Assembly: GCA_934045075.1 (NCBI GenBank)
Contig: OW203729.1
Coordinates: 4,227,816-4,291,815 of the forward strand
DNA from: Yponomeuta sedellus
Taxonomy: Eukaryota > Arthropoda > Insecta > Lepidoptera > Yponomeutidae
Reading direction: 5' to 3'
Length of the DNA: 64,000 nucleotides
The notes beneath the pieces are model-generated. The model made no database searches. It saw only the letters and a list, made by a program, of their open reading frames with translations, and was not told the origin of the DNA. Shown piece by piece: positions 10,673-21,140 of the stretch (within the stretch, counting starts at the first letter, position 1; each line of letters starts with the position of its first letter). A program made the position numbers and the translations under genes.

Positions 10673-10817
10673 ATACTATTTTTATTTTTAATGCACTAAC
10701 CCGTGCTAAGGACAAATTTAAAAACCTATTTAGAGGCTAAAAATTTCACCCATGCCGAGAGGTTGCGGGTTCGAATCCCGGCATGGGTGAAATTTTTAGC
10801 CTCTAAATAGGTTTTTA
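10673..10817 (-). mobile_element. tSINE-A foldback copy, 145 bp
   Basis: Precise 14-bp TSD 'aatgtgtatatttt' at 10659-10672 and 10818-10831. Read on the minus strand it starts with an inverted segment ('aaaaacctatttagaggcta' through the tRNA-like T arm), then a forward segment starting 'cggcatgggtgaaattttta' and running to the normal 3' end ('ccttagcacgggttagtgca'). The two segments share about 38 bp, so the DNA forms a perfect stem (about 10719-10757 with 10778-10816) around a box-B loop. Confidence 0.85.
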
Positions 10818-11007
10818 AATGTGTATATTTTGTTAATTATTTATGTATAATATTCATTTTTATTTTTATTTATGTAAATTATTTGTATGTATCTGTTGAT
10901 CATTTTATTTATTCAAACTGTTATTGAGGCATGTATTTGGAACCTCTGAAATCAACGTTTTCTGTTTTTTTTTTTTGTACATTTACTTCCTTCTCTAATG
11001 TATTAGT

Positions 11008-11144
11008 CCAGTTCATCCGAAGGTTGTCTGGAAGAGATCACTTTTAGTGATAAGGCCGCCGTCTGTACTCTTAGGTTAAGAAATATCTGTGTAATTTCCA
11101 TTTTTATGCACAATAAAGTGTTCTCTATCTCTATCTAAAGAAGG
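11008..11144 (+). mobile_element. L3 LINE 3' UTR
   Basis: 'ggttgtctggaagagatcac' then 'tagtgataaggccgcc' and 'cacaataaagtgttctctat'. The last part contains an AATAAA signal and a simple tail ('ctatctctatct'). A common kind of insect LINE end without its coding region. Confidence 0.7.
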
Positions 11145-12772
11145 CCTATATAAGAGTGTTGAATTTTTAAGCTCCTTAGACTAGACTTCTCTTTCGAAAT
11201 AAACGAACTTAGCTCAAAACTATGAATGGATAAATGGATTGACTTATTTATTTTCTATTTGTATATGCATCCTATAACTAATTATCTTTCGTGGCTGGGT
11301 GCGAACAACTCAAGGAAGCTCAGAAAACCATGAAGGAGGTCTATGTCTCCAGTGGAAGTCGAATGGCTGAGGATGATGTTGTCTCTATAGTCGACTAAAG
11401 AGACCTAGTATTTCTGATTAGAGGCACACTTAGATATCGATTAATTAGGGTATTTGTAGGCTAGAATAACTGGCACACACCAGATGAACGACCGTAAACG
11501 CCCCACGTTTAACAACAATGTCTGCGCCTCCGACCAAACAAAACAAACAGGCAGGCCGACCCGAAAACAGCAAAGTTCCGCGAACTAGTTTCCTTCCAGT
11601 TTTAACTAAACCGTGCGATCGAACTCATAAAAATTCCACCCCGCGCGGGAGACGATTGCCGGAATCGCCGGTTCTAACGCAAAATATCCGTTGCAGAAGT
11701 TCAACTTAGTTTTATAGTTGGCCTTTAGCTAATAATTTATTTTATGTACAATTTTTACGCGGCTGTCAATCCACGTAACGGAAATAAATAAGTAAGCAGT
11801 GCACAGGTAAAAGGAAGCATTGCCAGAATGTTATCATGCGGTTTAATTATTTGCAAGTGTAACACATGGCGATATTGGTACGCCACGACACAGGTTCGTC
11901 TAGTGTGGGATTGCAGACCAAGCGATAAGGCAAACCTAACTTTAACAAATTACGTATTGTCATTCAAAACATTTGCTATTATTTATATTCCTTCTTGCAT
12001 ATTACTGTTTTCTACCTTTTTTGTAAATAAATTTTGGCAAATAAATATTTTTTTGTATTTGTTACATTACAATAAGCGTACTGAGCGAATTAATTAATTT
12101 ATATGCGTTCACACACAGCTTTGTAAGAATACATTACCAAACTAGGTGACGACAATTTTAATAGAAAAAAATTACCTTCCTTTTTTTACTAGAAATAAAC
12201 TCGTTTATTCTCAATCTAAGCCTAAGGCACCCATAATGCAATTTGACTTCTCTTAATTACCGACAAACAATGGGAAGCTGTGACGAAACATATAACTTTC
12301 CGCTTAAAATCGCCAATCCTCAGTGAGCACGTATGGTGATTAAATCCATACTCTCTGTCTCTCTCTAAGAGAACGTGCCCCGTCACGTCCTAGTAGACGG
12401 GCTACGCTTTTGTTACCGGTCTTTCTTATAAGTACCCCTTTAAGCATTATGCTCCACTGTATCATTGCCTACGCACGTAAAACCTATGGGTATCGAGGCT
12501 CCACTAGGATCCTCTCCCCTGCGGTCAACTCAGTTGAGTTAATCACCTGTAGTGAATATCGCGCGCACGGTTGTTCTGTGAAGCTGTTAACGTCACAGGA
12601 CACGTAGTCTAATGGCCCCAACAGGCATTTAACTACGCGAAATTATGGAGCACTAACCCCCTTGCGTAACTCGGGACATTTTTTACGGCCACTTTCTCAC
12701 TCGACCTGAGAACGTTCTATGGTTCTATTTCACTGTATAAACTTAGTGACTTTCATAGATCAGTTTTTTTTT
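11145..12772. other. Unassigned DNA
   Basis: No gene, RNA or known repeat recognised. Short frames here lack any family signature. Confidence 0.4.
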
Positions 12773-12866
12773 TGTAGCTTATTAACTTCCCTCTGTAGGG
12801 CACAAGCCTTCTCTCGGAGAGCGAGTGTGGGCTTAATTACCACGCGTGCCCACCGCGCATTAGCCA
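12773..12866 (-). mobile_element. tSINE-B 3' end fragment
   Basis: Minus strand of 'tagggcacaagccttctctc' and 'taattaccacgcgtgcccac', the tSINE-B tail (normally '...ctgcagtgggacgttt'). Confidence 0.7.
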
Positions 12867-12887
12867 AATATTGTGTTAAAATGAGAA

Positions 12888-13013
12888 ATAAATACCATGC
12901 GGTTAGTTAATGTTGGTGGTGCTTGTGGGATTTTGGCGGAATTTAGCGAAGTAATTTTCTCATTTTAATGCTATTATGAATTTCCACAAAGTAACGCCTG
13001 ATTCCATACAAAA
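12888..13013 (+). repeat. Dispersed repeat T (end 'cctgattccatac')
   Basis: 'accatgcggttagttaatg', then 'gtgcttgtgggatttt' and the end 'aaagtaacgcctgattccat'. The same order occurs at 15450-15586, and the end alone at 29851-29898. Confidence 0.6.
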
Positions 13014-13096
13014 TATTGTGTTTATTTGGTTCCTATGATGTGTCTTGTTGTTATAATGTCTTTCTTTCTTTTCTTTTTCTTTTTTAAAAATGTCTT

Positions 13097-13272
13097 TTCT
13101 AAGGTTAACACGAGCAGTAGACATAATTAAAAATGTTTTTATACGGATTTATGCTCGTTTATTACATTTTTTACAATTTTACGGCACTTTTTCAGGTGAA
13201 AAAGTGCCGAAACGTTGGAAAATTGTAAAAAATGTAATAAACGAGCATAAATCCGTATAAAAAAGTTTTAAT
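13097..13272 (+). mobile_element. P-family foldback element, 176 bp
   Basis: 12-bp TSD 'taaaaatgtctt' at 13085-13096 and 13273-13284. The left half is a near-perfect inverse of the right half: 'atacggatttatgctcgttt' near 13140 pairs with 'aaacgagcataaatccgtat' near 13240, with only a few nt ('caggtg') between the arms. The left end carries additional family sequence ('ttctaaggttaacacgagca') not mirrored on the right. Confidence 0.8.
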
Positions 13273-13284
13273 TAAAAATGTCTT

Positions 13285-14181
13285 ACTGTAAAAGTAGTTA
13301 TAGTATAGGCCCGAGTATCATAAAACTACAATTCGTAGTTTATTGACATTTCGCTGTACATTGGACAGCAGAAGTCTTCCTACTAACCTTTGGGCTGGTC
13401 GAATTTGCAAAGTAAATCGAATTGTCATTGTAAACGATGAACTGTAGTTGTATGACCCTGGAGGTAGTGTTTTCACGTAAAAACACTACTTACAGACAAA
13501 TTTCGCTGAACCCCATCATTTAATGACACTAACAATCTATAAATCCCCTATTAACAGCTGTCACGTGTATTTTGTATGCAATTCGACAACTATTAAAAAA
13601 ATGGGGTAAACATTTTTTTCATGCGGCAACATTGCTTTATTTAGTTTTTTTCTACAAAGCTTTTCGTCTCGCAACCCTGTCCCTATCTGGGGCGTAATAA
13701 ATCAGGAGCAGCGGATCGCGATCGCAGCAGGCCATCTTAGATTAATGACTGTGCAATTTTTTATTAAAGACCTAACTAGACTCGGCCATAGAAATATCAC
13801 TGGTCGAGATAAGAGATGTCTTCATTGAACTAGCACGGTGAAAGAATTATGAGTGTAACAGAAGGTCGACTTGATGATTTTTTTCCTTACTAGGGAGGTA
13901 GAGTTAGGAACAAATGGCGAGTTTACCTTTGGCTAGCAAAAAAAATTGCATTCATCCTCATTTCCTCTCATTAGAGAGGCCATTTAAAATCGTGAATTTT
14001 CGCAAAAAAATTCGGAGTGCGAAGAAATGTAGCACTTGAGGTAATGAAAAAAAAAAGCTTGTTAGATTTTATATGAAGACACGACCTATAACATAAAGGA
14101 AACTATTGTGCTAGAAGAAATCGGTTTCGGAGATAAGCTCGTCTTTGTACATGTCATATCTTATGTAATGTCCTGTTCAAA
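13285..14181. other. Unassigned DNA
   Basis: Nothing recognised. Confidence 0.4.
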
Positions 14182-14546
14182 AACGCTGGCCTAACCGTAC
14201 CGAGTGATTGGAAGTAATCACTTGAGTTAAGCAACAACAATGCGGTTGGGCGCAGGATGGGTGACCGTTCCGTGACTACCGCTAGTGGCATTTTAGCGAG
14301 CGCTTCCGTGCATCGCAATGCACGTTAAGCAGTTAGTTCCGGCTCTCATGTAATTGCAGTCGTCAAGCCATGTCAGAGGTCTTATGGGCGGCTAGATAGA
14401 TAACTTCTGACAGTAAGGCCCGCCACTGTCTGACAATCAATCACCAACCCGGACTTGGCCCGCGTGGTGGAACATGGCCTAACCTTCCAGCGATGCAAGA
14501 AGAGACCCGTGCCCCAGCAGTGGGGACCTACAAGGGTTGATATCGA
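14182..14546 (+). mobile_element. 5S-SINE, near full length
   Basis: 'cacttgagttaagcaacaac' and 'aggatgggtgaccgttcc' in the head, body intact, 3' end 'gtggggacctacaagggttg' then 'atatcgat'. No clear TSD seen. Confidence 0.8.
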
Positions 14547-15052
14547 TTTCTGGCTCTTAATTCCGTGGGAGAATCCGATCGCGTCTTCGCCATTAGGAAA
14601 GCCCACCATTGTCGGACCGCTTCACACAAGCTGTGGGCGCTAGGGTTCGGGCTAATGGCATGTCCGCTTCGTTATTCTTGTCGCCATGTCACGAATCGCC
14701 TTGCGACATCACCGCGCGAGCGTCACGTTCTGTGACGCAACTGTGGACCGCGAGTTAGACAATAAGATGATGATAATGTTAGGGCAAGGAGTCTAAGGCG
14801 GAGACAATAGAAAATGAAAATGGGGCGCTATAACTATTCAAACAAAAAAAAATCGTAATCGGTTGATATTAAACGAAGTTATGCAAGAACATAGTAAAAA
14901 AATTAATATACGCATCTATTTGATAACCTCCTTCTTTTATGAAGTCGATTTTAATGCACAGACAGAGAACAGAGAGTAAAATTGCATTAAAACCTTTTCG
15001 CAACTGTGGGTCGCGATCCAAAGTTGCGAAGTTGGCAATATTATGATGTCAT

Positions 15053-15230
15053 CATTGTAGACTTTTAGTCCGGATTTACTTACGTTACGTCTCGTGTGAG
15101 ACGAGCAACCGACGACGCGAGCTCCGTCTCTGCTCCCCATGATTAAGCTCTGCGAATCGGAGCGAAACCTGGTCGGACTTTTCCGATATAACAACACCCG
15201 TAAGTAAATCCGGACTAAAAGTCTACAATG
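15053..15230. mobile_element. MITE with 32-bp perfect inverted ends, 178 bp
   Basis: Starts 'cattgtagacttttagtccg' and ends with the exact complement; 32 of 32 bases pair (15053-15084 with 15199-15230). No TSD is obvious. A diverged relative lies near 4098-4150, and 'ttccggactcacttac' near 6256 and 'ttccggactcatttac' near 7204 resemble its end. Confidence 0.75.
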
Positions 15231-15266
15231 TGTTGTGCTTACGAAAGTCTCAAAAACTGTGCCTAC

Positions 15267-15586
15267 AAAAATCCCACAAGCACCATGCGGTTAGCTAATG
15301 CACCGCCCTCCCTCCCACTTTGCACATGCAAGATTATTTGCATTTGGGAGCCTGAGGATGCCTCGTGTTAGAGGCGAAACGCGTCGCGTGTTTTCTCACA
15401 CAAGTATTGGTGTTGGTGGTGGTGTGTTCGTGTCTTGCTTCTGCTTGAAAAAGTGGGAGGGAGGGCGGTGCATTAGCTAACCGCATGGTGCTTGTGGGAT
15501 TTTTTGCGGAATTCAGCAAAGTAATTTTAACTTTTTAATGCTATTATGGATTTCCGCAAAGTAACGCCTGATTCTATACATCATCA
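15267..15586 (+). mobile_element. Repeat T copy with 55-bp perfect inverted arm
   Basis: 15267-15321 ('aaaaatcccacaagcaccat'...) is the exact complement of 15450-15504, with a 128-bp spacer. The right arm continues into 'gcggaattcagcaaagtaat' and ends 'aaagtaacgcctgattctat', the end of repeat T. The inverted arm begins at an internal T-run ('gggattttt'), as in the tSINE-A and P foldbacks. Confidence 0.75.
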
Positions 15587-15589
15587 TGA

Positions 15590-16309
15590 ATGTTAAAGCA
15601 AAGAGTCAAACGTGTCGACGATAGACCTAACAAAATGGTTTTACCGCAACCACGAAACCACGACCTGTCATTTTGGTTGCAAAGTCCCCCGTAGCGTAAC
15701 TAAGTAGAGTGCATCGATGTAAAGGTTGATGTGCTCTCGACTGTACGTTACGACGGCTGAGCGTTGCGACGGGCGGCCATTTCCCCGCATCATTATTGAT
15801 AGAAATCGCGCGCCGCGGTAATGCAGGTATCAATAATCTTGTCGCTTGACCCCGGTGTCAGACGTTAGGGCGGTCCTGGACTCTGAGATCGATGGTACAG
15901 GCTCTTTGCCGGCGAGTGGACTTTCGAGTGCATTTGGAATACTAAACTTCTTCAAGCAAGTCAATTGTCTATGCTCTAAAGCCAATAAACGACCTGACGT
16001 AAGGCTTAGCACGCATAACGTTTTTCACCGCGCGAATTTTCCCGAAAAAATCTGTATGGAAAATATGAAAAATAAATCGCTAGAAAATAATTCCAAAACG
16101 AAATCAGTCTGAGATTTAAAATCCGTCAGAATAAAAATCACGGCGATATTATTCGCAATGCGTGCAAAAACACGAGGAAAGAGTCCAGCTCAAAACTTTT
16201 TTTATCCGTTCAATGAAATTTGTAAAACTGATAAATGCAGTTTATTGGCTCAAGCATTGGTAACAATTTTTAATAATGAAGCTAACACTTTTTTCAAATG
16301 TCATGTCTC
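15590..16309. other. Unassigned DNA
   Basis: Short frames without family signature; nothing else seen. Confidence 0.4.
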
Positions 16310-16515
16310 TCACAAAAATGCGTCTGACTGGCCAGCACGCTTCAATGAAATAACCCAAGCAGAATGTAGACTAAAACTTTTTTCGTCAAACGCCATTTTA
16401 CTTTACTCGCAAATGTTGGCCAGCGCGCCACATGACCCAAGCAGAATGTAGCCTGAAACTTTTTTCTTCAAACGGCATCCTTATCGCGAATGCGTCTAGC
16501 TGGCCAGCACGCCTC
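16310..16515 (+). repeat. Diverged tandem repeat, ~85-bp unit
   Basis: 'actggccagcacgc' near 16327, 'ttggccagcgcgcc' near 16415 and 'gctggccagcacgcc' near 16497. Between them 'acccaagcagaatgtag' occurs twice (about 16352 and 16435), each followed by a T-run. Confidence 0.65.
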
Positions 16516-16830
16516 ATTCGCGACCATGCAAATGCAATGGTATCTCCCATCTGGCATGTGTCCGCGCCTTTACTTCGCTAATGATGGGCTCGTCAGTCCG
16601 CATTCAGCTCTTGACATTTGCCAGTGAAACCGTACCTTTTAACTATCGAGGCGAGTGTTTTGACCCCAGATTACTGGGTGGAGTGGGTGAGCGATGATAG
16701 ACCAGTCAGACGGAATGACTTACACAGGCACTCGGATAAAATCCTGACAATATAGCCGGTTAATTAAAAAAAAATGTCGATGGCTATCCTTTTTAAAAAC
16801 GACCCACTGCACGGCACAGGTTTACTCTAA

Positions 16831-17080
16831 GGGCGAGATAAATAGTCGTTTCTAAGAACGAGTCTTAGCGAAAGCACTTGCTTAAGAATCATAGACAGTA
16901 CTTTGGCACTCTCTTATGTCGCGAAACCCGGACTAATTCTTAGCATTGGCCTACGAACATGCTTATCTAAGCAAACGTATATTTTAGTAACGCATTGATA
17001 CTTAGCTAAGTTAGCCTGAAGTAATTCTTAGGGAAGCATGAGTACGGACTTGGGCTAAGCAACGACTATTTATCTCGCCC
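16831..17080. mobile_element. MITE, 250 bp (copy 2 of 2)
   Basis: Same ends as 9431-9680 and flanked on both sides by 'taa'. Relative to copy 1 it lacks 'cgatttgtct' and gains about 10 bp ('ttttagtaacgc'), so the equal length is a coincidence of two indels. Confidence 0.8.
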
Positions 17081-17089
17081 TAAGAGAAA

Positions 17090-17150
17090 AAGTATGGGCT
17101 TAGTTACCACGCGAGCCCACCGCGAATTGGCAACTTCAGGCGATTTTGCT
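17090..17150 (-). mobile_element. tSINE-B 3' fragment
   Basis: 'agtatgggcttagttaccac' and 'gcccaccgcgaattggcaac', the tSINE-B tail on the minus strand, directly beside the MITE. Confidence 0.6.
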
Positions 17151-17224
17151 GATTTTGATGCGATATTGATTTGGATTTTGCGAACTCCAAAGACCTTTTT
17201 CACACAACCACAATACAATGGTTT

Positions 17225-17605
17225 CAATATCGACCCTTAGGCACGGGTCTTTGCAGGAAGGTTAGGCCATGCCATACTCCACCACGGGGGCCCAGTCCGG
17301 GTTGGTGGAGGATTGTAAGGCAGTGGCTGGCCTTACTGTCAGAAGTTAACAAGGAGCCCATGAGGCCTCTGACATGGCTTAATGACTGCCATTACATGAC
17401 AGCCGGCACCAACAGCTTAACATGCCTTGCGAAGCACGGAAGCGCTCGGAAAAATGCCAGTAACGGTAGTCACGGGACGGTCACCCATCCTGCACCTGAC
17501 CGCGCTGTTGTTGCTTATCTCAAGTGATTGATTACAATCACCCGGTTCGACTAGGGCACGAGCGCTTCATTAGGCCACGAGCGCTTCACTAGGCCACAAG
17601 CGCTT
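17225..17605 (-). mobile_element. 5S-SINE with triplicated 5' end
   Basis: 9-bp TSD 'caatggttt' at 17216-17224 and 17606-17614. Body and head are standard, but the 5' terminal 20-mer ('gaagcgctcgtggcctagt' on the minus strand) is present three times in tandem at 17546-17605. The 3' terminal block lacks the 'ccccagcagtggggac' motif. Confidence 0.85.
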
Positions 17606-17614
17606 CAATGGTTT

Positions 17615-17839
17615 ACTATGACAATATAGATAGGTCGCAAAGCCGATCAACCCACAAGTATATAGGAAGGCTCTATGCAATGCACATGAATTAATGAACG
17701 ATGTATTGCCACAAACAAATATGCTTACATAACAATAATTATGAAATAAACTGTGCATGTGACAATGATACTATTTCAGCGTTTGCTGTTTCTATTCGAA
17801 CAGCGCTGATTTTCAAATAGAACCTCCACACTAAAAGAA
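17615..17839. other. Unassigned DNA
   Basis: Nothing recognised. Confidence 0.3.
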
Positions 17840-17878
17840 AAAAACGTGTCATGCACGTAGGGCTTAACATTCAAGAAA

Positions 17879-18067
17879 ATGAAAAAAACAGAATCGCAAA
17901 ATTGTACAGAGTGTGGGGTGATTGAAGATGTCTATCACATTTTAGTAGAATGTGTCCGGAATAGTAGTGTAAGAGAGCAGATTTACCAGATATGTGAGAC
18001 ATTTCACGTAGTTGGTGGTTGCAACATCATTCTAGCTTTTCCGGATTCGGAAGAAGAAGATGGTTAA
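17879..18067 (+). pseudogene. LINE ORF2 C-terminal fragment (zinc-knuckle tail)
   Basis: 62 codons containing CTECGVIEDVYHILVEC, a C-x2-C-x8-H-x4-C pattern. This CxxC...H...C tail, usually with 'ED..H.L..C', is typical of the C-terminus of non-LTR retrotransposon polymerases of the Jockey/I/R1 groups. The first methionine is simply where the frame opens; the polymerase body upstream is missing, so this is a 5'-truncated copy. The 3' UTR (18068-18190) ends 'aataaataaagcta' plus an A-run, giving a polyadenylation signal and tail. Clade is uncertain. Confidence 0.65.
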
Positions 18068-18195
18068 CTTTGGATTGCGTGCTAGATTACCAACAAATAG
18101 ATAAGTTTAGAATAAGTTTAGAATAGCAATAATGAGGGTGACATGGTCACTTGTGTACCGAACCCTTTTAAATAAATAAAGCTAAAAAAAAAGAT
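18068..18195 (+). mobile_element. LINE 3' UTR and poly(A) tail
   Basis: Directly follows the LINE C-terminal fragment. Contains the small direct repeat 'aagtttagaata', then 'aataaataaa' and 'ctaaaaaaaaa'. Confidence 0.6.
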
Positions 18196-18700
18196 AAAAC
18201 TTACAACTGCTAATTAAACAATTACAAATAAATACATTGGTATATTACAGAAATTCGAATAAAGAAACGCTAATGTCAAATTAAAAGAATTTTTAAACCT
18301 ACGTAATAATTGCAAAAGCAGGCGACAATAATCATAGAATTGTCATAACAAACTATGAGTTGTAGCTTTACGAAACGGACCCGAGATTGTATGTTATTTC
18401 AATAACGCGTTGTATGAATTGTTACGTTATTAATTTCACGTATCCGTTGTTCGCGGCGCGCCAAGAGAGAAGTGAACGGTTTCCAATTAAAATTTACATC
18501 GGGTCGTATCGATTAGAACGTGTCACGATATTCACGGTCCGTAATAATACCGGAGTATAGAACAAAGCTAGGGGAGACAGAAAGTGCAGAAACTTTGCAC
18601 AAACTTTGTAGACCTGTCTTGTTGTTGTTCCCTATAACACGTAGTATATTTATAAATATATATTGTTTATTTTTATGTAGCCTTTGCTTCGCCGTAGCTC
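18196..18700. other. Unassigned DNA
   Basis: Nothing recognised; open frames on both strands run into the neighbouring R repeat. Confidence 0.3.
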
Positions 18701-18962
18701 TGCTGTGTGGTGTCGGCCTAGAGAATAGCACCAACCCAAATTCTTCCCGCGGGTGTGGTAAAAGGCGACTGATGGACACAAACCGGGGGTTGGGCAGCAG
18801 CGCCCCCTGCAGTAGAATTCCACCAAACTGCGATTCCCAACCCGCATGCCCAGCGTGGGGATTATGGGCACTACCCCGCAATGATGGCACAACCATGCGC
18901 TATGCCGCTCATTAGGGGAGGGCTATGTCTAGCAGTGGACTAATATAGCCTGAAGAAGAAGG
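18701..18962 (+). mobile_element. R repeat (LINE-3'-end-like)
   Basis: 'tgtcggcctagagaatagca', 'gcgggtgtggtaaaaggcga', 'gcagcgccccctgcagtag', 'cccgcatgcccagcgtgggg' and an end 'agcagtggactaatatagcc' followed by a GAA-rich tail. Other copies: 38395, 43936, 46898, 57352, 59348. The simple tail suggests a LINE 3' end. Confidence 0.7.
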
Positions 18963-18964
18963 AG

Positions 18965-19078
18965 ATGTAGCCTTTATAAGTCCCTCTGCAGGGCACAGGC
19001 CTTCTCTCAGAGAGATAAAATAGGCTTAATTACCTCGCGTGCCCACCGCGGATTGGCAATGTCAAAAGCTGAGGTATC
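18965..19078 (-). mobile_element. tSINE-B 3' fragment
   Basis: 'gtccctctgcagggcacagg' and 'gcgtgcccaccgcggattgg'; complement of the tSINE-B tail. Abuts the R repeat. Confidence 0.7.
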
Positions 19079-19308
19079 AGACACTGTATGTTTCCTAACG
19101 ATGTTTGCCGTTTGCCGATAGGCGATGTACCGTGTCTGGAATAATTTTTCAACAGGTTAAGAAAAAGTTGTGGAGAAAAATCTTCACAGCTATTTTAAAT
19201 GAAATTTTTTAAGTCAGCCTCTCCAATGATTCAAAAGATTCATCAAATTTCATATTTTTATTATTTCCCCGGACTTTCAATTTGCTTAATTGACATTGTC
19301 GGCCTCCG

Positions 19309-19520
19309 TTGACGGCCTCTGTGGCGCAGCGGTAGCGCATCTGCCTATCATGCAAGAGGTCCCGGATTCGAATCCCGGCTGAGGACAAAAAAAACCCAGG
19401 TCATGGATGTTTACATGTTTGTGATGTCGTTGTTTCTGGTTCCTACGACATAGGGTATCCTTGTGTGGGGCTAGAAGCAATGTAGGTGCCTGTATGTAAA
19501 TGTTATGTTTGTTATGTTAT
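19309..19520 (+). mobile_element. tSINE-C, best copy
   Basis: tRNA-like head 'ctctgtggcgcagcggtagc' (box A) and 'ggattcgaatcccgg' (box B), then 'ggacaaaaaaaacccagg', a body and the tail 'gtatgtaaatgttatgtttg'. The anticodon stem is imperfect and a SINE body is attached, so this is not a functional tRNA gene. Confidence 0.8.
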
Positions 19521-19901
19521 TCATGCATTCATTCATTCATTCATTTACTCACTCATTCGCTTCATGCACCTTCTCAATAGACAGACTCTCGGCCTTTCTG
19601 TATCATTCCTATCTCTGCTAGTTGCCGGAGTGAACCCCTGCAGTTAATTGAGCAACAATCCGAGAAATATTTCGGTCGGGCCGGATTATGGGCTGCCTTG
19701 AACCCATTTGTAGGCTTCGCGACCGTTGCATAAGGTCATTGTACAGTCGATTCTATTGTTCCTAATTATTATCGATCGCTACCTATTTACTCAGATACCA
19801 TTCTTACAAATCCCTATGGAAATTTCGCCTTAATCCACCACGCGGCTCTGAACACCACGTAGAAGCATTTGCACGAATGTGTTATTGTCTTTTTTTACAT
19901 A

Positions 19902-20124
19902 GGTACATACATACATACATACATACATACATACATACATACATACATACATACATACATACATACATACATACATACATACATACATACATACATACAT
20001 ACATACATACATACATACAAACATACATACATACATACATACATACATACATACATACATACATACATACATACATACATACATACATACATACATACAT
20101 ACATACATACATACATACATACAT
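19902..20124. repeat. (ACAT)n microsatellite, ~223 bp
   Basis: Nearly uninterrupted tetranucleotide with a single change ('acaaacat' near 20018). It makes long but meaningless frames on both strands. Confidence 0.98.
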
Positions 20125-20436
20125 AACCTCACGGCTACATCCAAGAGAAGAGGGACTGCTTTATATTATAAAGTATGAATATTTTATTTAATAACGTAAT
20201 AATCTTAACGGTCATGTAATTTCCCATTCTTAGGCAAGCCTTACATAAGGCGGTACGTAAGACAGTACATAAGACAGAAAATAAAAAATATAAGACAAAA
20301 CTAGAAACTGATCTTCATCTTCTTCGTCGTCCCCTCATGACTGAGGACCAATGGATCGCTCGATTCCGTAGCGAACGCGAAAGTAATGAGTATGCAAAAA
20401 ATCATATGAAAAGTCAAATCAGCAACACACATTTTA

Positions 20437-20841
20437 AAAACCTATTTAGAGGCTAAAAATTTCACCCATGCCGGGATTCGAACCCGCAACCTCTGGCTAT
20501 CCGTGCCAGCGCTCTACCAATTGAGCCAATGGGCGACTCACGGCATCAGTGAAATTTCGAACCTCTTTACACTATTCTCTGTATTACGTACAGGCAGCGA
20601 CATCTGACTTAAGCAAATTGCATCACTTACAGCCCCGACTACCTACTTTGCAGTTAGGTTTTACATCGGAACGATATCACTGTACCCACATGATTATACT
20701 ATTTTAATTAAAATAGTATATAATAAAATAGTATAAAATATTATACTATTTTAATTAAAATAGTATAATCATGTGGGTCTAAATAGGTTTTTAAAATTTG
20801 TTCCTTAGCACGGGTTAGTGCATTAAAAATAAAAATAGTAT
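20437..20841 (+). mobile_element. tSINE-A long foldback copy, 405 bp
   Basis: 13-bp TSD with one mismatch ('aacacacatttta' 20424-20436, 'aacacaaatttta' 20842-20854). The left part is inverted, starting 'aaaaacctatttagaggcta', and covers the whole tRNA-like head plus a longer 5' leader up to 'cccacatgattatac'. The right part is forward: 'ataatcatgtgggt' joined directly to 'ctaaataggttttt' and the usual 3' end. The centre (about 20684-20779) is an A/T palindrome of 'ttatactattttaattaaaa' units. Confidence 0.8.
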
Positions 20842-20959
20842 AACACAAATTTTATTACATCGCTACTCGTGTTAAATCAATCGGTGTTTACTTAGCGTCA
20901 ATTCTTTTTAACTTGTCAATTTGCGGCCAGCTCATTGGCAAGCGATGTTATGTCTTTTT

Positions 20960-21140
20960 AAACACACTTGACAGGCCGGCGCGCCCGCGCGGAGCCACCG
21001 CGAGGCCTTCCGCCCACAGCTGGCCGCATGTGGGTCACTGCCGATTTGCGAATTGAGAGAGTACCCACTTCGCTGGCCGATGACTTGCAACTTGCAGCTC
21101 ACGCGCAAAAGAACGGGCTTTAAGGCCTGCGCAGACGAGG
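20960..21140. other. CpG-rich patch
   Basis: 'aggccggcgcgcccgcgcgg' and following sequence are strikingly GC-rich against the flanks. No frame, splice pattern or family recognised. A promoter-proximal element is possible but unsupported. Confidence 0.3.

Noticed and set aside
18513..18915. Open frames of 127-131 codons on both strands
   Set aside because: Half of each lies in the R repeat, and both strands are open, so composition explains them.
19309..19385. Functional tRNA genes at 19309, 26360, 45583, 53724 and similar sites
   Set aside because: Boxes A and B are present, but stems are imperfect and each is fused to a repeated body with TSDs; they are SINE heads.
19830..20191. Long open frames on both strands over the tetranucleotide repeat
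   Set aside because: They translate the (ACAT)n repeat into IHTY or MYVC repeats; an artefact of a repeat without stop codons.
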